A stretch of DNA of 64,000 nt from Saccharopolyspora endophytica (GCF_018070075.1 NZ_JAGPXE010000017.1:1-64000), one strand, 5' to 3'. Counted from the stretch's first letter, positions 22,464-31,235 are shown. Notes: generated by a model not told the origin, from the sequence alone. A program made the numbers and translations.

Positions 22464-23692
22464 TCGCGGGCCGCGCCCCGGCGGCGCTTGCGCTCGTACA
22501 TGTCCTGGTCCGCGGCGTGCACCAACTCGTCCCGGGTGGCGTGCGGGTCGGTGGTGATGGCGAGTCCGACGCTGGTGCGCAGCCGCAGGGTCGTTCCGCT
22601 CACCGTCACCTCCCTGTTGAGGCGCTGCTCGATGCGGTCGCGCAGCGCGGCTGCTTCGGCTGCGCTCTCGACCAGACCCACCACGACGAACTCGTCGCCG
22701 CCCAGGCGCGCGACCGCGTCGCCTCCGGGAACCGCCTCCTGCAGCTCGTGGGCGGCGGCGATGATCACCTTGTCCCCCACCAGGTGGCCGTACTGGTCGT
22801 TGAGCGGTTTGAGCTCGTCGAGATCGGCCACGATGACGGCGAGCATCCCGTCTCCCCGGGCGATCCTCCTGAGCCCCAGGTCCATCAGATCGGCCAGCAT
22901 CGTGCGGTTGGCCAGCCCGGTGAGCGGGTCGTGCAGCGCCAGCTGCGCCAGGCGTGCGTCGGCGAGGCGGCGCTCGCCGATGTCGTCGTACTGGCTGACC
23001 ACGAAGGCCGGCTTCCCGCTGGCCCCGGGAACGGCGGTGGCGCGGATCAGCATCCAGATCGCGTGGCCGTCCTTGCGCCGGTAGCGCTTCTCGATGTTGA
23101 CGCTCTCCACCGCGCCGTTGACGAGGTCCTCCAGCGCAGCACGGCCGCGGTCGTCGTCGTCCTCGAAGGTGACCTCGCTGAAGTGCTTGCCGAGCAGCTC
23201 ATCTCGGGTGTAGCCGAGCATGTCGCACAGCGTGTCGTTGACCTCGGTCCAGTGCCCCTTGAGGTCCAGCAGCGCCATGCCGATCGGGGCGTTGGCGAAG
23301 CTGCGCTGCCACAGCAGCTCGGCCTCGCGGCGGCTGGTGATCTCCTGGCTCTGCGAGAGGAAGTAGACGGGGGCGCCGAAGGCGTCCCGGATGAACGAGC
23401 GCGAGACCAGCACCCAGATCACGGTCCCGTCGGAGCGGATGTAGCGCTTCTCCAGCGGCACGTCCGACTCGATCGGCCCCTCGTCGTCGACGTCATCGGG
23501 ATGCGTCACGCTGCGGTAGTCGCGACCGACCAGCTCCTCGGGGCGGTAACCCAGCATCGTGCAGAACGCATCGTTGACGTGCAGGTACTTGCCCTGCAAG
23601 TCGATGATCGCCATGGCTGCCGCAGCCTGTTCGAAGAGCGGCTGCCAGGGGTTCGGCGCGGCGTCTCCGCCCGGTGGTGAGGAGTGGGACAT
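22460..23692 (-). CDS. PAS-PAS-GGDEF diguanylate cyclase
   Basis: ATG 23692 gives 410 residues starting MSHSSPPGGDAAPNPWQPL. A TATCGT box sits about 10 nt upstream and no Shine-Dalgarno is visible, so it may be near-leaderless. Two PAS domains (about 20-130 and 145-255, each with a LGY and a KRY-R-DG PAC tail) precede a GGDEF domain (about 265-410). The active-site loop is intact (ARLGGDEFVVVG), so it should make cyclic di-GMP from two GTP. The inhibitory RxxD site that normally lies five residues before the loop reads PGGD, so product feedback is probably lost. No transmembrane segment is seen. It shares its CTAG stop with the convergent flavoprotein and is divergent from a GntR regulator. 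Confidence 0.9.
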   Translation of the reverse strand: MSHSSPPGGDAAPNPWQPLFEQAAAAMAIIDLQGKYLHVNDAFCTMLGYRPEELVGRDYRSVTHPDDVDDEGPIESDVPLEKRYIRSDGTVIWVLVSRSFIRDAFGAPVYFLSQSQEITSRREAELLWQRSFANAPIGMALLDLKGHWTEVNDTLCDMLGYTRDELLGKHFSEVTFEDDDDRGRAALEDLVNGAVESVNIEKRYRRKDGHAIWMLIRATAVPGASGKPAFVVSQYDDIGERRLADARLAQLALHDPLTGLANRTMLADLMDLGLRRIARGDGMLAVIVADLDELKPLNDQYGHLVGDKVIIAAAHELQEAVPGGDAVARLGGDEFVVVGLVESAAEAAALRDRIEQRLNREVTVSGTTLRLRTSVGLAITTDPHATRDELVHAADQDMYERKRRRGAARD

Positions 23693-23820
23693 ACGAAACG
23701 CACGATAGCCGCCGCGCACCGGGCACGCATCGACTGACGAAGACCACATCTCCGCGTAAGACTCCGAACACGGTGCGTTACTATCCCGGCACCGATCCAG
23801 TCGAGCGCGGAGCGTGTGCA

Positions 23821-24474
23821 ATGGCGGGAACCTCGGTGGGGCGTGCCGTCGATCAGATCCGGCGGATGCTGCGCAGTCAGGAACTGCTCCCGGGACAGCC
23901 CCTGCGGCAGGAAGCGCTGGCCGAACGGCTGGGGATGAGCCGGGTTCCGATCCGGGAGGCCCTCAAGTCGCTGGAGGCCGAAGGCGTCGTGCGCCACCAG
24001 CCGAACGTGGGCTACGCGGTGACCCGGCTGTCCTCCGACGAGCTGCAGCAGTCCTACCTGATGCGCGCAGCGCTGGAGTCCACGGTGCTGCGCCGGGTTC
24101 CGCAGTTCAGCGATGCGCAGCTGGTCGACCTGCGCGAGCTCAACCGGAACATCGAGGCCGCCGCGGAGGCCACTGACGTGCTGCGGATGACCGAGCTCGA
24201 CCACGACTTCCACTTCGTGATCTTCCGGAGCTCCCGTCTCGACCTCATCGTCGACGAGATCGAGCGAATATGGACCATGACCGAGCCGTACCGCTCGGTC
24301 CACTTCTACGACCAGGGCGCTCGGCGACGCCTGGTGCGCGAGCAGCGCATGCTGATCGACGCGCTGCGCAAGGGCGAGACGGCCACCGCGATCTCGATCA
24401 TGGACGCGCACCGCAACAGGCCGGCGCTCCCCCTGCCCGCCACCTTCGGCGCCGCGATCCCCTCGGCGCGCTGA
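23821..24474 (+). CDS. GntR-family regulator with FCD ligand-binding domain
   Basis: ATG 23821 with GGAG 8 nt upstream; 217 residues. The N-terminal winged helix reads LRQEALAERLGMSRVPIREALKSLEAEG (about 28-55). The C-terminal FCD-type helical bundle has the usual metal-ligand pattern, beginning with the Asp and His of ELDHDFHFVIF. Such regulators usually respond to small carboxylic or amino acids. It is divergent from the GGDEF gene (128 nt apart) and convergent with a TetR gene, so its target is not clear. Confidence 0.88.
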   Translation: MAGTSVGRAVDQIRRMLRSQELLPGQPLRQEALAERLGMSRVPIREALKSLEAEGVVRHQPNVGYAVTRLSSDELQQSYLMRAALESTVLRRVPQFSDAQLVDLRELNRNIEAAAEATDVLRMTELDHDFHFVIFRSSRLDLIVDEIERIWTMTEPYRSVHFYDQGARRRLVREQRMLIDALRKGETATAISIMDAHRNRPALPLPATFGAAIPSAR

Positions 24475-24487
24475 CGTCGTCGCGGTA

Positions 24488-25198
24488 CTAGAGCGATTCG
24501 ATGCGGGCGGCGATGCCGTCGAGGACGCGGCGCAGTCCGTACTCGAACGGGACGTCGGCCTTGCGCGGGCGGCGTTGCGCCACCGCGTCCATGACCTCGC
24601 AGACCGTCGGGAAGGCCTCCTGCTGACCGAACTCGGCCAGCATCGCCGCGCTGATCATCTGCGGTTCGTCGGAACCCCGGTCCGCCACGAAGGGGGCGCT
24701 GCCCCGCACGAAACCGTTGACCAGCAGCACGATGTTGAGCATGTCGGCCGGTCCGAGCCCGGTACCGCGCAGCGCCGCCAGCCCCGCTTCCAGGAAACCG
24801 ACCTCGTTCGGTCCCATCACCCGGGGCCGGGTCACCAGCGCCAACGCCCACGGGTGGCGTTCGAAGACGCTGACGTTGGCGCGGGCCCAGGTCGCCATCG
24901 CGCTGCGCCAGCCGGTCCGCTTGCCGATGTCGGGGGGAGCGCCGATGGCCGTGTCGAGCATCAGGCTGGTCAGCTCGTCCTTGCTCGGCACGTAGCGGTA
25001 GAGCGACATGGTGCCGACGCCGAGCTCTCCGGCGAGCCGTTGCATCGACAGCGCTTCCAGGCCTTCGGAATCGGCGAGCCGGACGGCCGCCTCGACGATG
25101 CGCGGCAGGCTCATCGTCGGTTTCGGTCCGCGCGGTGGGCGGCTCCTGTCGCCCCAGAGCAGTTGAGCGCCACTGGGTTGGACGTGTCGATCGGTCAT
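24488..25198 (-). CDS. TetR-family regulator with tetracycline-repressor-like C-terminal domain
   Basis: ATG 25198 (MTDRHVQPSGAQLLWG) gives 236 residues. The helix-turn-helix covers about 38-70 (RIVEAAVRLADSEGLEALSMQRLAGELGVGTMSLYRYVPSKDEL region). The long helical C-terminal half resembles the TetR_C_1 group with an N-terminal extension. A dyad 60 nt upstream could be its operator. Its 3' end is 13 nt from the convergent GntR gene. The target is unknown; the AtuA-like gene that precedes it on the same strand is one candidate. Confidence 0.86.
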   Translation of the reverse strand: MTDRHVQPSGAQLLWGDRSRPPRGPKPTMSLPRIVEAAVRLADSEGLEALSMQRLAGELGVGTMSLYRYVPSKDELTSLMLDTAIGAPPDIGKRTGWRSAMATWARANVSVFERHPWALALVTRPRVMGPNEVGFLEAGLAALRGTGLGPADMLNIVLLVNGFVRGSAPFVADRGSDEPQMISAAMLAEFGQQEAFPTVCEVMDAVAQRRPRKADVPFEYGLRRVLDGIAARIESL

Positions 25199-25256
25199 CG
25201 CTGTCCATCCTCGTGCTCGACGTCGGCGTCCTCGTCGCGCGTAGAGGTTACGCCGA

Positions 25257-25273
25257 ACGGGTGAGCAACCCGT
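25257..25273. promoter_or_regulatory. Operator-like dyad upstream of the TetR gene
   Basis: ACGGGT-N5-ACCCGT, a perfect 17-bp dyad, lies 59 nt upstream of the tetR start and downstream of the AtuA-like gene. The size and symmetry fit a TetR dimer site and autoregulation. Confidence 0.4.
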
Positions 25274-25421
25274 GTTCTGCACGGCGTGTTCGGAGATTCG
25301 CGAGTCCGGTTCGGCGGCATCACCCCCAGCCGATGCCGCCGAACCGCCCCGACCCCATCGCGTCGCAATCCCCTACTGCGTGCGGCATACGCATATTACC
25401 GCACGGCCCCGACGGCGAGAT

Positions 25422-27173
25422 CTAGAGGAGTTCCTCCGGCACGTCCACCAGCCGAGCGCGCAGGAACTCCCCCACCGCCTTGCCGATCGGGTCGACCCGG
25501 AGGTTGCTGGAACCGCCGGTGCCCAGCAGTCCGCGCAGCACGAAGTGGACGGCGCGCAGGTTCGGGAACTCGTGCCGCACGATCTCCAGCCCCGCGGCCT
25601 CCGGCATCAGCCGGCGCAGCTCGTCGGAGGTGAGCAGGCTTCGCAGCCACGGCCAGGCGTCCGGGTTCGACACCCACAGGCCCACGTTGCTGTTGCCGCC
25701 CTTGTCGCCTGCCCTGGCGTGCGCGACGCGTCCCAGCGGCGCACGCCGAGTCGAACGCGGTTCCCACGGCGGCGGCGCGGGATGCTCTGGCTGGGAGGGC
25801 TTTTCGACGGCCGCGCACGGTTCGATCTCGATGCGGGAACCGTCGTCGAGGACCACGACGTGCCCGACCGCACCGACGTCCAGCAGCGCGGGCCAGTAGT
25901 CGATGCGCGTGCTCGGCGTCGCCGCCTGCCGTGCAGCGGTGTCGGTGAAGAAGCCCGGGATGCTCGACAGGTACAGCTGACCCACGCCGGCGACCAGTCG
26001 TTGCAGCGGTTCGCGTTCCGCCGCGGTGGCCATGATCCTCACCTGCACGGTGGCGTGCCACTGCCGCTGCGGATCCTCGGCTGCGACACCGATCGCCGAG
26101 ACGTCGAGCTCGGCCTCGGCGTCGTCCAGCAGCGCCTCGGCCTGCGCGCGGATCAGCGCCACCTTCTCCTCGATGTCGAGACCGGTGGCGTAGAGGGTGG
26201 TGACGATCTGGTGACCGATCGGCGCGAACAGCGCCACCTTGGTCGTCGGCGGTGGCGGCGAGCCGGTGGCGCCCGACAGCTGAACCCGGTCCGGCCCGAT
26301 CTCGCTGAGCCGCACGGTGTCCAGGTGCGCGGTGACGTCCGGGTTGAGGTAGCGCGGGCCCTGGATCTCGTAGACCAGCTGCGCGGTCACGGTGTCCACT
26401 GTGACCGCTCCGCCGTGCCCGGAGTGCTTGGTGATGACGGTCGTCCCGTCGGAGTCGATCTCGGCGATCGGGAAGCCGGGTGCGACCAGGCCGGGGATCT
26501 CGGTGAAGCCGGAGAAGTTGCCGCCGGTCGTGTGCGGCCCGCACTCGATGATGTGCCCGGCGACGACGGCCGCGGCGAGCCGGTCGAAGTCGGTGGGCTC
26601 CCACTCGTGCCACCAGGCGGCGGGGCCGACGGTCAGGGAGGCGTCGGTGACCCGCCCGCACACCACGACGTCGGCTCCGGCGCGCAACGCCGTGGCGATG
26701 CCCCAGCCGCCGAGGTAGGCGTTGGCCGCCACCGGTCGCCCTCGCCAGCTCGACAGAGGTTCGCCGGTGTCCACGCTGGCCAGGCCGTGCCCCTCGGCCT
26801 GCAGCTCGTCCAGCCTCGGCAGCACGTTGTCGCCCTCCACGTGAGCGACCCGCAGGTCCGCTCCGGCTTCGGCGACCAGCCGCCGGACCGCCTCGGCCAG
26901 CCCCGCCGGGTTGAACCCTCCCGCGTTGACGACCACCCGCGTGCCGCGCTCGGCGATGGCGGGAACGTGCGGTTCCAGCTGCGTCAGGAAGTACTCGACG
27001 TACCCGCGCGACGGGTCGTTGCGGTGCCGGGCGGCGAGCATCGCGAGGGTGAACTCGGCGAGGTAGTCACCGATGAGGACGTCGACCGGGTCTCCCGCCA
27101 TCGCCTCGTCGAGCGCGCTGCGCCTGTCTCCCAAGTATCCCGAGAAGCCTGCGATCCGAATCGGCCCAGCCAT
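25422..27173 (-). CDS. AtuA-like (acyclic terpene utilisation family, DUF1446) protein
   Basis: ATG 27173 (MAGPIRIAGFSGYLGDRR) has GAGGTGGGA just upstream; 583 residues. The N-terminal two thirds match the AtuA/DUF1446 family: DVLIGDYLAEFTLAML, VVVNAGGFNPAGLAEAVRRL, NAYLGGWGIATALRAGADVVVCGRVTDAS. The C-terminal about 100 residues (LGRVAHARAGDKGGNSNVGLWV, VHFVLRGLLGTGGSSNLRVDPIGKAVGEFLRA) form the ferredoxin-fold module often fused to AtuA. The family occurs in terpenoid and branched acyl-CoA catabolism, but the biochemical activity is not established. The carboxylase and other atu partners are absent here; a crotonase gene is divergent 192 nt away. Confidence 0.8.
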   Translation of the reverse strand: MAGPIRIAGFSGYLGDRRSALDEAMAGDPVDVLIGDYLAEFTLAMLAARHRNDPSRGYVEYFLTQLEPHVPAIAERGTRVVVNAGGFNPAGLAEAVRRLVAEAGADLRVAHVEGDNVLPRLDELQAEGHGLASVDTGEPLSSWRGRPVAANAYLGGWGIATALRAGADVVVCGRVTDASLTVGPAAWWHEWEPTDFDRLAAAVVAGHIIECGPHTTGGNFSGFTEIPGLVAPGFPIAEIDSDGTTVITKHSGHGGAVTVDTVTAQLVYEIQGPRYLNPDVTAHLDTVRLSEIGPDRVQLSGATGSPPPPTTKVALFAPIGHQIVTTLYATGLDIEEKVALIRAQAEALLDDAEAELDVSAIGVAAEDPQRQWHATVQVRIMATAAEREPLQRLVAGVGQLYLSSIPGFFTDTAARQAATPSTRIDYWPALLDVGAVGHVVVLDDGSRIEIEPCAAVEKPSQPEHPAPPPWEPRSTRRAPLGRVAHARAGDKGGNSNVGLWVSNPDAWPWLRSLLTSDELRRLMPEAAGLEIVRHEFPNLRAVHFVLRGLLGTGGSSNLRVDPIGKAVGEFLRARLVDVPEELL

Positions 27174-27262
27174 AGATCCCACCTCATCCGGGGTCGGCGA
27201 ACTCGTCGGTGACGCTAGGCACAGTGAGGCGACGAGCACAAGAACGCGGCCGAGGCCCGATC

Positions 27263-27292
27263 TTGACTGCGCGCACGCGCGGCCCTTAACGT
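27263..27292 (+). promoter_or_regulatory. Candidate promoter of the first crotonase gene
   Basis: TTGACT (27263-27268) and TAACGT (27287-27292) are 18 nt apart, about 75 nt upstream of the crotonase GTG. A partly symmetric CTTA...TAAG stretch overlaps the -10 region. Confidence 0.45.
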
Positions 27293-27365
27293 TCGCTAAG
27301 TTCCGCCGTGCACGGTTTCGCCCTGCAGCGCGCGGTTTTCACAACCCTGCCTGGAGGAAGAGCCC

Positions 27366-28166
27366 GTGTCGACAGCAGAGCGGATCAGCTGCACCGTCAC
27401 CGATGGAGTGGCCGACGTGCGGTTGAACCGCCCCGACAAGCTCAACGCCATCGACCAAGCGATGTTCGAGGAACTCGTCGCCACAGGCGAACGGCTGCGC
27501 GCGGATTCCAGCGTGCGCGCGGTCGTGCTCTCCGGCGAGGGGCGCGGGTTCTGCGCAGGGCTGGACTTCAGCGTCTTCGGTGAGATGGCCGAGGGCGCTC
27601 GCCCGCCGCGCCTGGAGACCGACGGCCCGGCCAAGGCCCTCGCGCAGCAGGCCGTGCACATCTGGACGCTGATGCCGCAGCCGGTGATCGCCGCGGTGCA
27701 CGGCGTCTCCTACGGCGGCGGGTTGCAGATCGCGCTGGGCGCCGACATCCGGCTGGTCGCCCCGGACGCGCGGCTGTCGGTGCTGGAGATCAAGTGGGGC
27801 ATCAACCCCGACATGACCGGCACCCAGGTGCTGCCGGAGCTGGTGGGCCGCGACGTCGCCAAGGAGCTGACGTTCACCGGCCGCGTGGTCAGCGGCGAGG
27901 AGGCCGTCGCGCTGCGGCTGGCCACCCGCGTGGAGGAGGACCCGCACGCGGCGGCCTTGGCGCTGGCGCGCGAGATCGCGGGCAAGAGCCCGCAGGCCAT
28001 CCGCGAGTCCAAGCGGCTGCTCGACCTGGCCGGGCGCATCCCGCTCGACGAGGGCTTCGAGGCCGAGCAGGTCGCGATCCACTCGCTGATCGGGACGCCG
28101 AACCAGCTGGAGGCGATCTCGGCGAACCTGGAGAAGCGCACTCCGAACTTCGCCGACCCGGCCTAA
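27366..28166 (+). CDS. Enoyl-CoA hydratase/isomerase (crotonase) family protein
   Basis: GTG 27366 has GGAGGAAG 6-13 nt upstream; 266 residues, normal for the family. The oxyanion-hole segments are RGFCAGLDFSVFG and VHGVSYGGGLQIALGADIRL. Of the two Glu residues used by classical enoyl-CoA hydratase, the first (normally GGGCE) is a Gln here. The second region reads LEIKWGINPDMTGTQ, with an Asp where dienoyl-CoA isomerases have their catalytic Asp. This suggests an isomerase-like rather than a simple hydratase activity. It is divergent from the AtuA-like gene, so a role in breaking down an acyl-CoA from the same pathway is possible. Confidence 0.85.
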   Translation: MSTAERISCTVTDGVADVRLNRPDKLNAIDQAMFEELVATGERLRADSSVRAVVLSGEGRGFCAGLDFSVFGEMAEGARPPRLETDGPAKALAQQAVHIWTLMPQPVIAAVHGVSYGGGLQIALGADIRLVAPDARLSVLEIKWGINPDMTGTQVLPELVGRDVAKELTFTGRVVSGEEAVALRLATRVEEDPHAAALALAREIAGKSPQAIRESKRLLDLAGRIPLDEGFEAEQVAIHSLIGTPNQLEAISANLEKRTPNFADPA

Positions 28167-28169
28167 GGG

Positions 28170-28375
28170 CTGTTTAGGAATCACTTTGCGTGGCGGTGCG
28201 GGTAGCGGAACCTGAGGAGTTCCTCCTGCTCCGGGCGCGCCGGCCAATACACCACGTCGACACGTCCTCACAGGAGAACCACCTCAGAACCCGCGGCGGC
28301 GCGAGCTGACTCCCGCACCTGAAACAGCGGCTCCGCCGCATTCCTCAACAGGACCTAGGTGCTGAACAGCTCCTA
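28170..28375. repeat. Probable dispersed intergenic repeat, copy 1
   Basis: This 206-nt gap holds no gene and reads unlike its surroundings, with several short dyads such as AGGAG-TTC-CTCCT. Its right edge (CTGAACAGCTCCTAG on the plus strand) matches the edge of the gap at 52305-52322 at 14 of 15 positions. In both places the minus-strand gene's TAG stop is formed by the last bases of the element. The interpretation as a genome-wide intergenic repeat is inference. Confidence 0.4.
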
Positions 28376-29257
28376 GTCCAGGTCGGTCGCGGCGCTGGCC
28401 TGCACCGCGTCCGCCACGGCGGCCAGCGCGGGCGAGTCGAGCTTCCACTGCTGCCAGTACAGCGGAACGTCCACGCCGCGGTCCGGTGCGATGTCGACCA
28501 GCGCACCGGACCTCAGCAGCGGGTCGGCCTGCACCCGCGGAACCATCCCCCAGCCGAGGCCCACCACGATGGCCTCGACGAACCCCTCCGAGGAGGGGAC
28601 GAAGTGCCGGGGACCACCGGCGCCCCGACCTCCGGTGATCGAGCGGGCGAAGGCGTCCTGCAGGTCGTCGTGGCTGTCGAAGATCAGCACCGGGACCTCG
28701 TCGAGGACCTGCGCGAGCGACCGCTCCCCCTTCCGCCCCGGAGCCACGCACGCCAGGTAGCGCATGTGCCCGAGCCGGCGCACCGAGCAGCCCTGAACGG
28801 GGTCCGGGGTCGAGGTCACCGCCGCCATCACCCGGCCTTCCCGCAGCAGCGTCGTGGTGTGCGACTCGTCGGCGCGGTGCAGCTCGAAGCAGATCCCCAG
28901 GTCCTCGCGAACCCGCGCCAGGGCCGGCACGAACCAGGTGCTCAGCGAGTCGGCGTTGACCGCGATCGGCAGCGTGTTCGGCGCGCCGCTGCCCGACATG
29001 CCGAGCTCGGCGGCCACGTCGCCCTCCATCCGCGCCAGCTGTCGGGCGAAGCGCACCACGACCTGGCCTGAATCGGTGAGCTGCACCGGCTTGCTGCGGA
29101 TCACCAGGACGCGCCCGGTGCGCTGCTCCAGGGCTTTGAGCCGCTGGCTGACCGCCGACGGCGTCACGTGCAGCGCGGCGGCAGCGGCGTCCAGCGTGCC
29201 GCTGTCGACCACGGCGAGCAGCGTCCGGATGTGCTCCAAGGGCAGATCGAAGTTCAC
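28373..29257 (-). CDS. LysR-family regulator of a LysE-type exporter (ArgP/LysG-like)
   Basis: The product is 294 residues from GTG 29257 (VNFDLPLEHIRTLLAVVDSG). AGGAG is only 2 nt before it, so a leaderless or more upstream GTG start is also possible. The winged helix GTLDAAAAALHVTPSAVSQRLKALEQ is at about 18-43, followed by a substrate-binding domain. The DLPLEHIRTLLAVVDSGTLDAAA opening is typical of ArgP/LysG regulators of arginine/lysine export. The exporter gene is divergent 66 nt away, the classic layout, so the regulator probably senses basic amino acids and activates export. Confidence 0.86.
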   Translation of the reverse strand: MNFDLPLEHIRTLLAVVDSGTLDAAAAALHVTPSAVSQRLKALEQRTGRVLVIRSKPVQLTDSGQVVVRFARQLARMEGDVAAELGMSGSGAPNTLPIAVNADSLSTWFVPALARVREDLGICFELHRADESHTTTLLREGRVMAAVTSTPDPVQGCSVRRLGHMRYLACVAPGRKGERSLAQVLDEVPVLIFDSHDDLQDAFARSITGGRGAGGPRHFVPSSEGFVEAIVVGLGWGMVPRVQADPLLRSGALVDIAPDRGVDVPLYWQQWKLDSPALAAVADAVQASAATDLD

Positions 29258-29323
29258 ATCTCCTAATGGTAGTTCAGAATCTTTAGCTGTACTGTTCACC
29301 GATCGGCACCTAGCGTCGGCCGC

Positions 29324-29938
29324 ATGGCAAACGCCCTGCTCCCGATGTCCGCTGGTTTCGCGACCTGCATGTCCCTGATCGTCTCGATCGGAGCCCAGAA
29401 CGCCTTCGTGCTGCGCCAAGGTCTGCGACGGCACGCCGTGCTGCTGGTGGTGACCATCTGCGTCGTCTCGGACGTCATCCTCATCGCCCTGGGAGTGGGC
29501 GGCTTCGGAACGCTGGTGACCAGCTCGCCCACGTTGCTCACCCTCTGCACCGTGATCGGTGGCTGCTTCCTGCTCTGCTACGGATTCCTCGCCGCCCGGC
29601 GGGCGCTGCGCCCCGCCTCCGGCCTCGAAGCCGGTACGGGCGAGACACCATCGCGCAGGCGGGCGGCGCTGACGTGCCTGGCCATGACGTGGCTGAATCC
29701 GCAGACCTACCTGGAGACGATCCTGCTCATCGGTTCGGTGGCGGCCGGCTACGGCGCGATGCGCTGGGAGTTCGGGGCGGGCGCGCTGGCGGCCAGCTGC
29801 GTGTGGTTCGTCGCCCTGGGCTTCGGGGCGCGACTGCTGACCGGGTTCTTCTCCCGGCCGGGTTCGTGGCGCGTGCTCGACGGTGTGATCGCGGTGATGA
29901 TGGTGTCGCTGGGCACCAGCCTGCTGGCAGGCGCGTGA
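29324..29938 (+). CDS. LysE/ArgO-family amino-acid exporter
   Basis: ATG 29324; 204 residues with about six hydrophobic helices. The start region MSLIVSIGAQNAFVLRQGLRR and the mid-protein TWLNPQTYLETILLIGS are LysE/ArgO signatures. It exports basic amino acids (lysine/arginine class) across the cell membrane and prevents toxic accumulation. No Shine-Dalgarno is visible; a TAGCGT hexamer 7 nt before the ATG fits a leaderless transcript. It pairs with the divergent LysR regulator. Confidence 0.9.
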   Translation: MANALLPMSAGFATCMSLIVSIGAQNAFVLRQGLRRHAVLLVVTICVVSDVILIALGVGGFGTLVTSSPTLLTLCTVIGGCFLLCYGFLAARRALRPASGLEAGTGETPSRRRAALTCLAMTWLNPQTYLETILLIGSVAAGYGAMRWEFGAGALAASCVWFVALGFGARLLTGFFSRPGSWRVLDGVIAVMMVSLGTSLLAGA

Positions 29939-30347
29939 GCTGTGGATTCATCCGAGGTGGTCACTTGATGGTGTTGTCCTGCAGCGGTTTTCGCCCGTGA
30001 CCACCTGATCGTGTAGGCGGCTTTCGCTCGCACTTTCGAACGCCGAGATGCATTATTGACACATGCGTTCGACAGGATTCACCCCAGGCTCGTCGCCCAC
30101 CACCGATGAAAAACTCTTCACTTCAACGCTGTTCGGTCACCAAGAGCAGGATTTCAATGCCGGATCGCGACATTCGCTCCGACATGGAACTCATGTGCCT
30201 GTCGAGCAACGCTGCCGAGCTGTGGCCCGAGAGCCACCGCCCGGCACGCGCTGACGCCCGAACGTCTTTGACCTCACCGATCCTCACTTGGCCGGTGCTC
30301 CCGGCGACATGGTGCTTGATAACTGCAGAGTGGGAAGAAGCGGGCGC
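29939..30347. other. 409-nt region without a credible gene
   Basis: The short open frames here (63 and 96 codons on the plus strand) lack the third-position GC bias of the neighbours and a ribosome-binding site, so I do not call them. A long dyad, AGGTGGTCAC (29955-29964) with GTGACCACCT (29997-30006), follows the exporter gene and could be its terminator. A TTGACA hexamer at 30056-30061 has no clear -10 partner. The region may be decayed sequence. Confidence 0.35.
29955..30006 (+). terminator. Dyad downstream of the LysE exporter gene
   Basis: Perfect 10-bp arms separated by 32 nt, beginning 17 nt after the stop codon. Terminator by position, though the long loop is atypical and it could be a repeat element. 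Confidence 0.4.
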
Positions 30348-31235
30348 TCACACCCCCTCCGGGCGAGCAGGCCACTCCGGCATGAACTCGGGGTAGTCCT
30401 GGCTCACCCGGAGGGGGAACTCCGGCGGCCGCTTGGCCAGGAACGATCCGATCCCCTCGGCCGCGTCCGCCCCGGCGCCGAGCACGTTGATCCCCTTGGA
30501 GTCCAACCGGTGCGCCTCCCACGGCGATGACGCGGAGAGCATTCCCCACATGAGCTGGCGGGCCACCGCCACCGACACCCCCGAGGTGTTCTCGGCGATC
30601 TCACGGCAGATCGAGCGCGCGGTGGGGATCAGCTCGTCGTCGGCGACCACGCGGGACACCAGGCGGCCCGACAGCGCTTCCGCGGAGTCGAAGAGGCGCC
30701 CGGTCGCGGCCCACTCCATCGCCTGCGAGATGCCGACCACCCTAGGCAGGAACCAGGACGAGGCCGCCTCCGGGAGGATTCCCCGGCGGGTGAACACGAA
30801 CCCGAACTTGGCGCTCTCGGCGGCGATGCGGATGTCCATCGGCAGCGTCATGGTCACTCCGACGCCCACCGCGGCACCGTTGAACGCGCCGATCACCGGC
30901 TTGCGCATCGCCGCCACCCGCAGCGCCACCGTGCCGCCACCATCGCGCGCGACCCCGTCGACCTCGCCGAGTTCGCGGTGGGCCTTCGCCCGCACGTCGT
31001 TGTTCTCGCCGTTGAAGGTGTCCTCCCCCGCGCTGAGATCCGCGCCCGCGCAGAACGCTCTGCCCGCGCCCGTCACGATGACCGCGCGGACCGCGTCATC
31101 GGCCTCCGCGGCGTCGAAGGCCCCGATGAGCTCGCCGCGCATCACGTGGGTGAACGCGTTGAGCTGCTGCGGGCGGTTGAGGGTGATCGTGGCGATTCCC
31201 TCGGAAACCTCGTATCCGATCTCGGTGTACGTCAT
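30348..31235 (-). CDS. Enoyl-CoA hydratase/isomerase (crotonase) family protein, second copy
   Basis: ATG 31235 (MTYTEIGYEVSEGIATITLN) with GGATGG 4 nt upstream; 295 residues. Oxyanion-hole segments: GRAFCAGADLSAGEDTF and GAFNGAAVGVGVTMTLPMDIRIAA. The next segment is KFGFVFTRRGILPEAASSWFLPRVVG, where a Glu sits at the position of the second hydratase Glu, while the first is replaced (GVGVT instead of GGGCE). It probably acts on an acyl-CoA as isomerase or hydratase. It is divergent from a histidine phosphatase gene, 86 nt apart. The two crotonases in this region differ clearly and are not a recent duplication. Confidence 0.86.
   Translation of the reverse strand: MTYTEIGYEVSEGIATITLNRPQQLNAFTHVMRGELIGAFDAAEADDAVRAVIVTGAGRAFCAGADLSAGEDTFNGENNDVRAKAHRELGEVDGVARDGGGTVALRVAAMRKPVIGAFNGAAVGVGVTMTLPMDIRIAAESAKFGFVFTRRGILPEAASSWFLPRVVGISQAMEWAATGRLFDSAEALSGRLVSRVVADDELIPTARSICREIAENTSGVSVAVARQLMWGMLSASSPWEAHRLDSKGINVLGAGADAAEGIGSFLAKRPPEFPLRVSQDYPEFMPEWPARPEGV

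Noticed and set aside
30063-30396. Small open frames of 63 and 96 codons
   Set aside because: No third-position GC bias, no ribosome-binding site and no recognisable motif.
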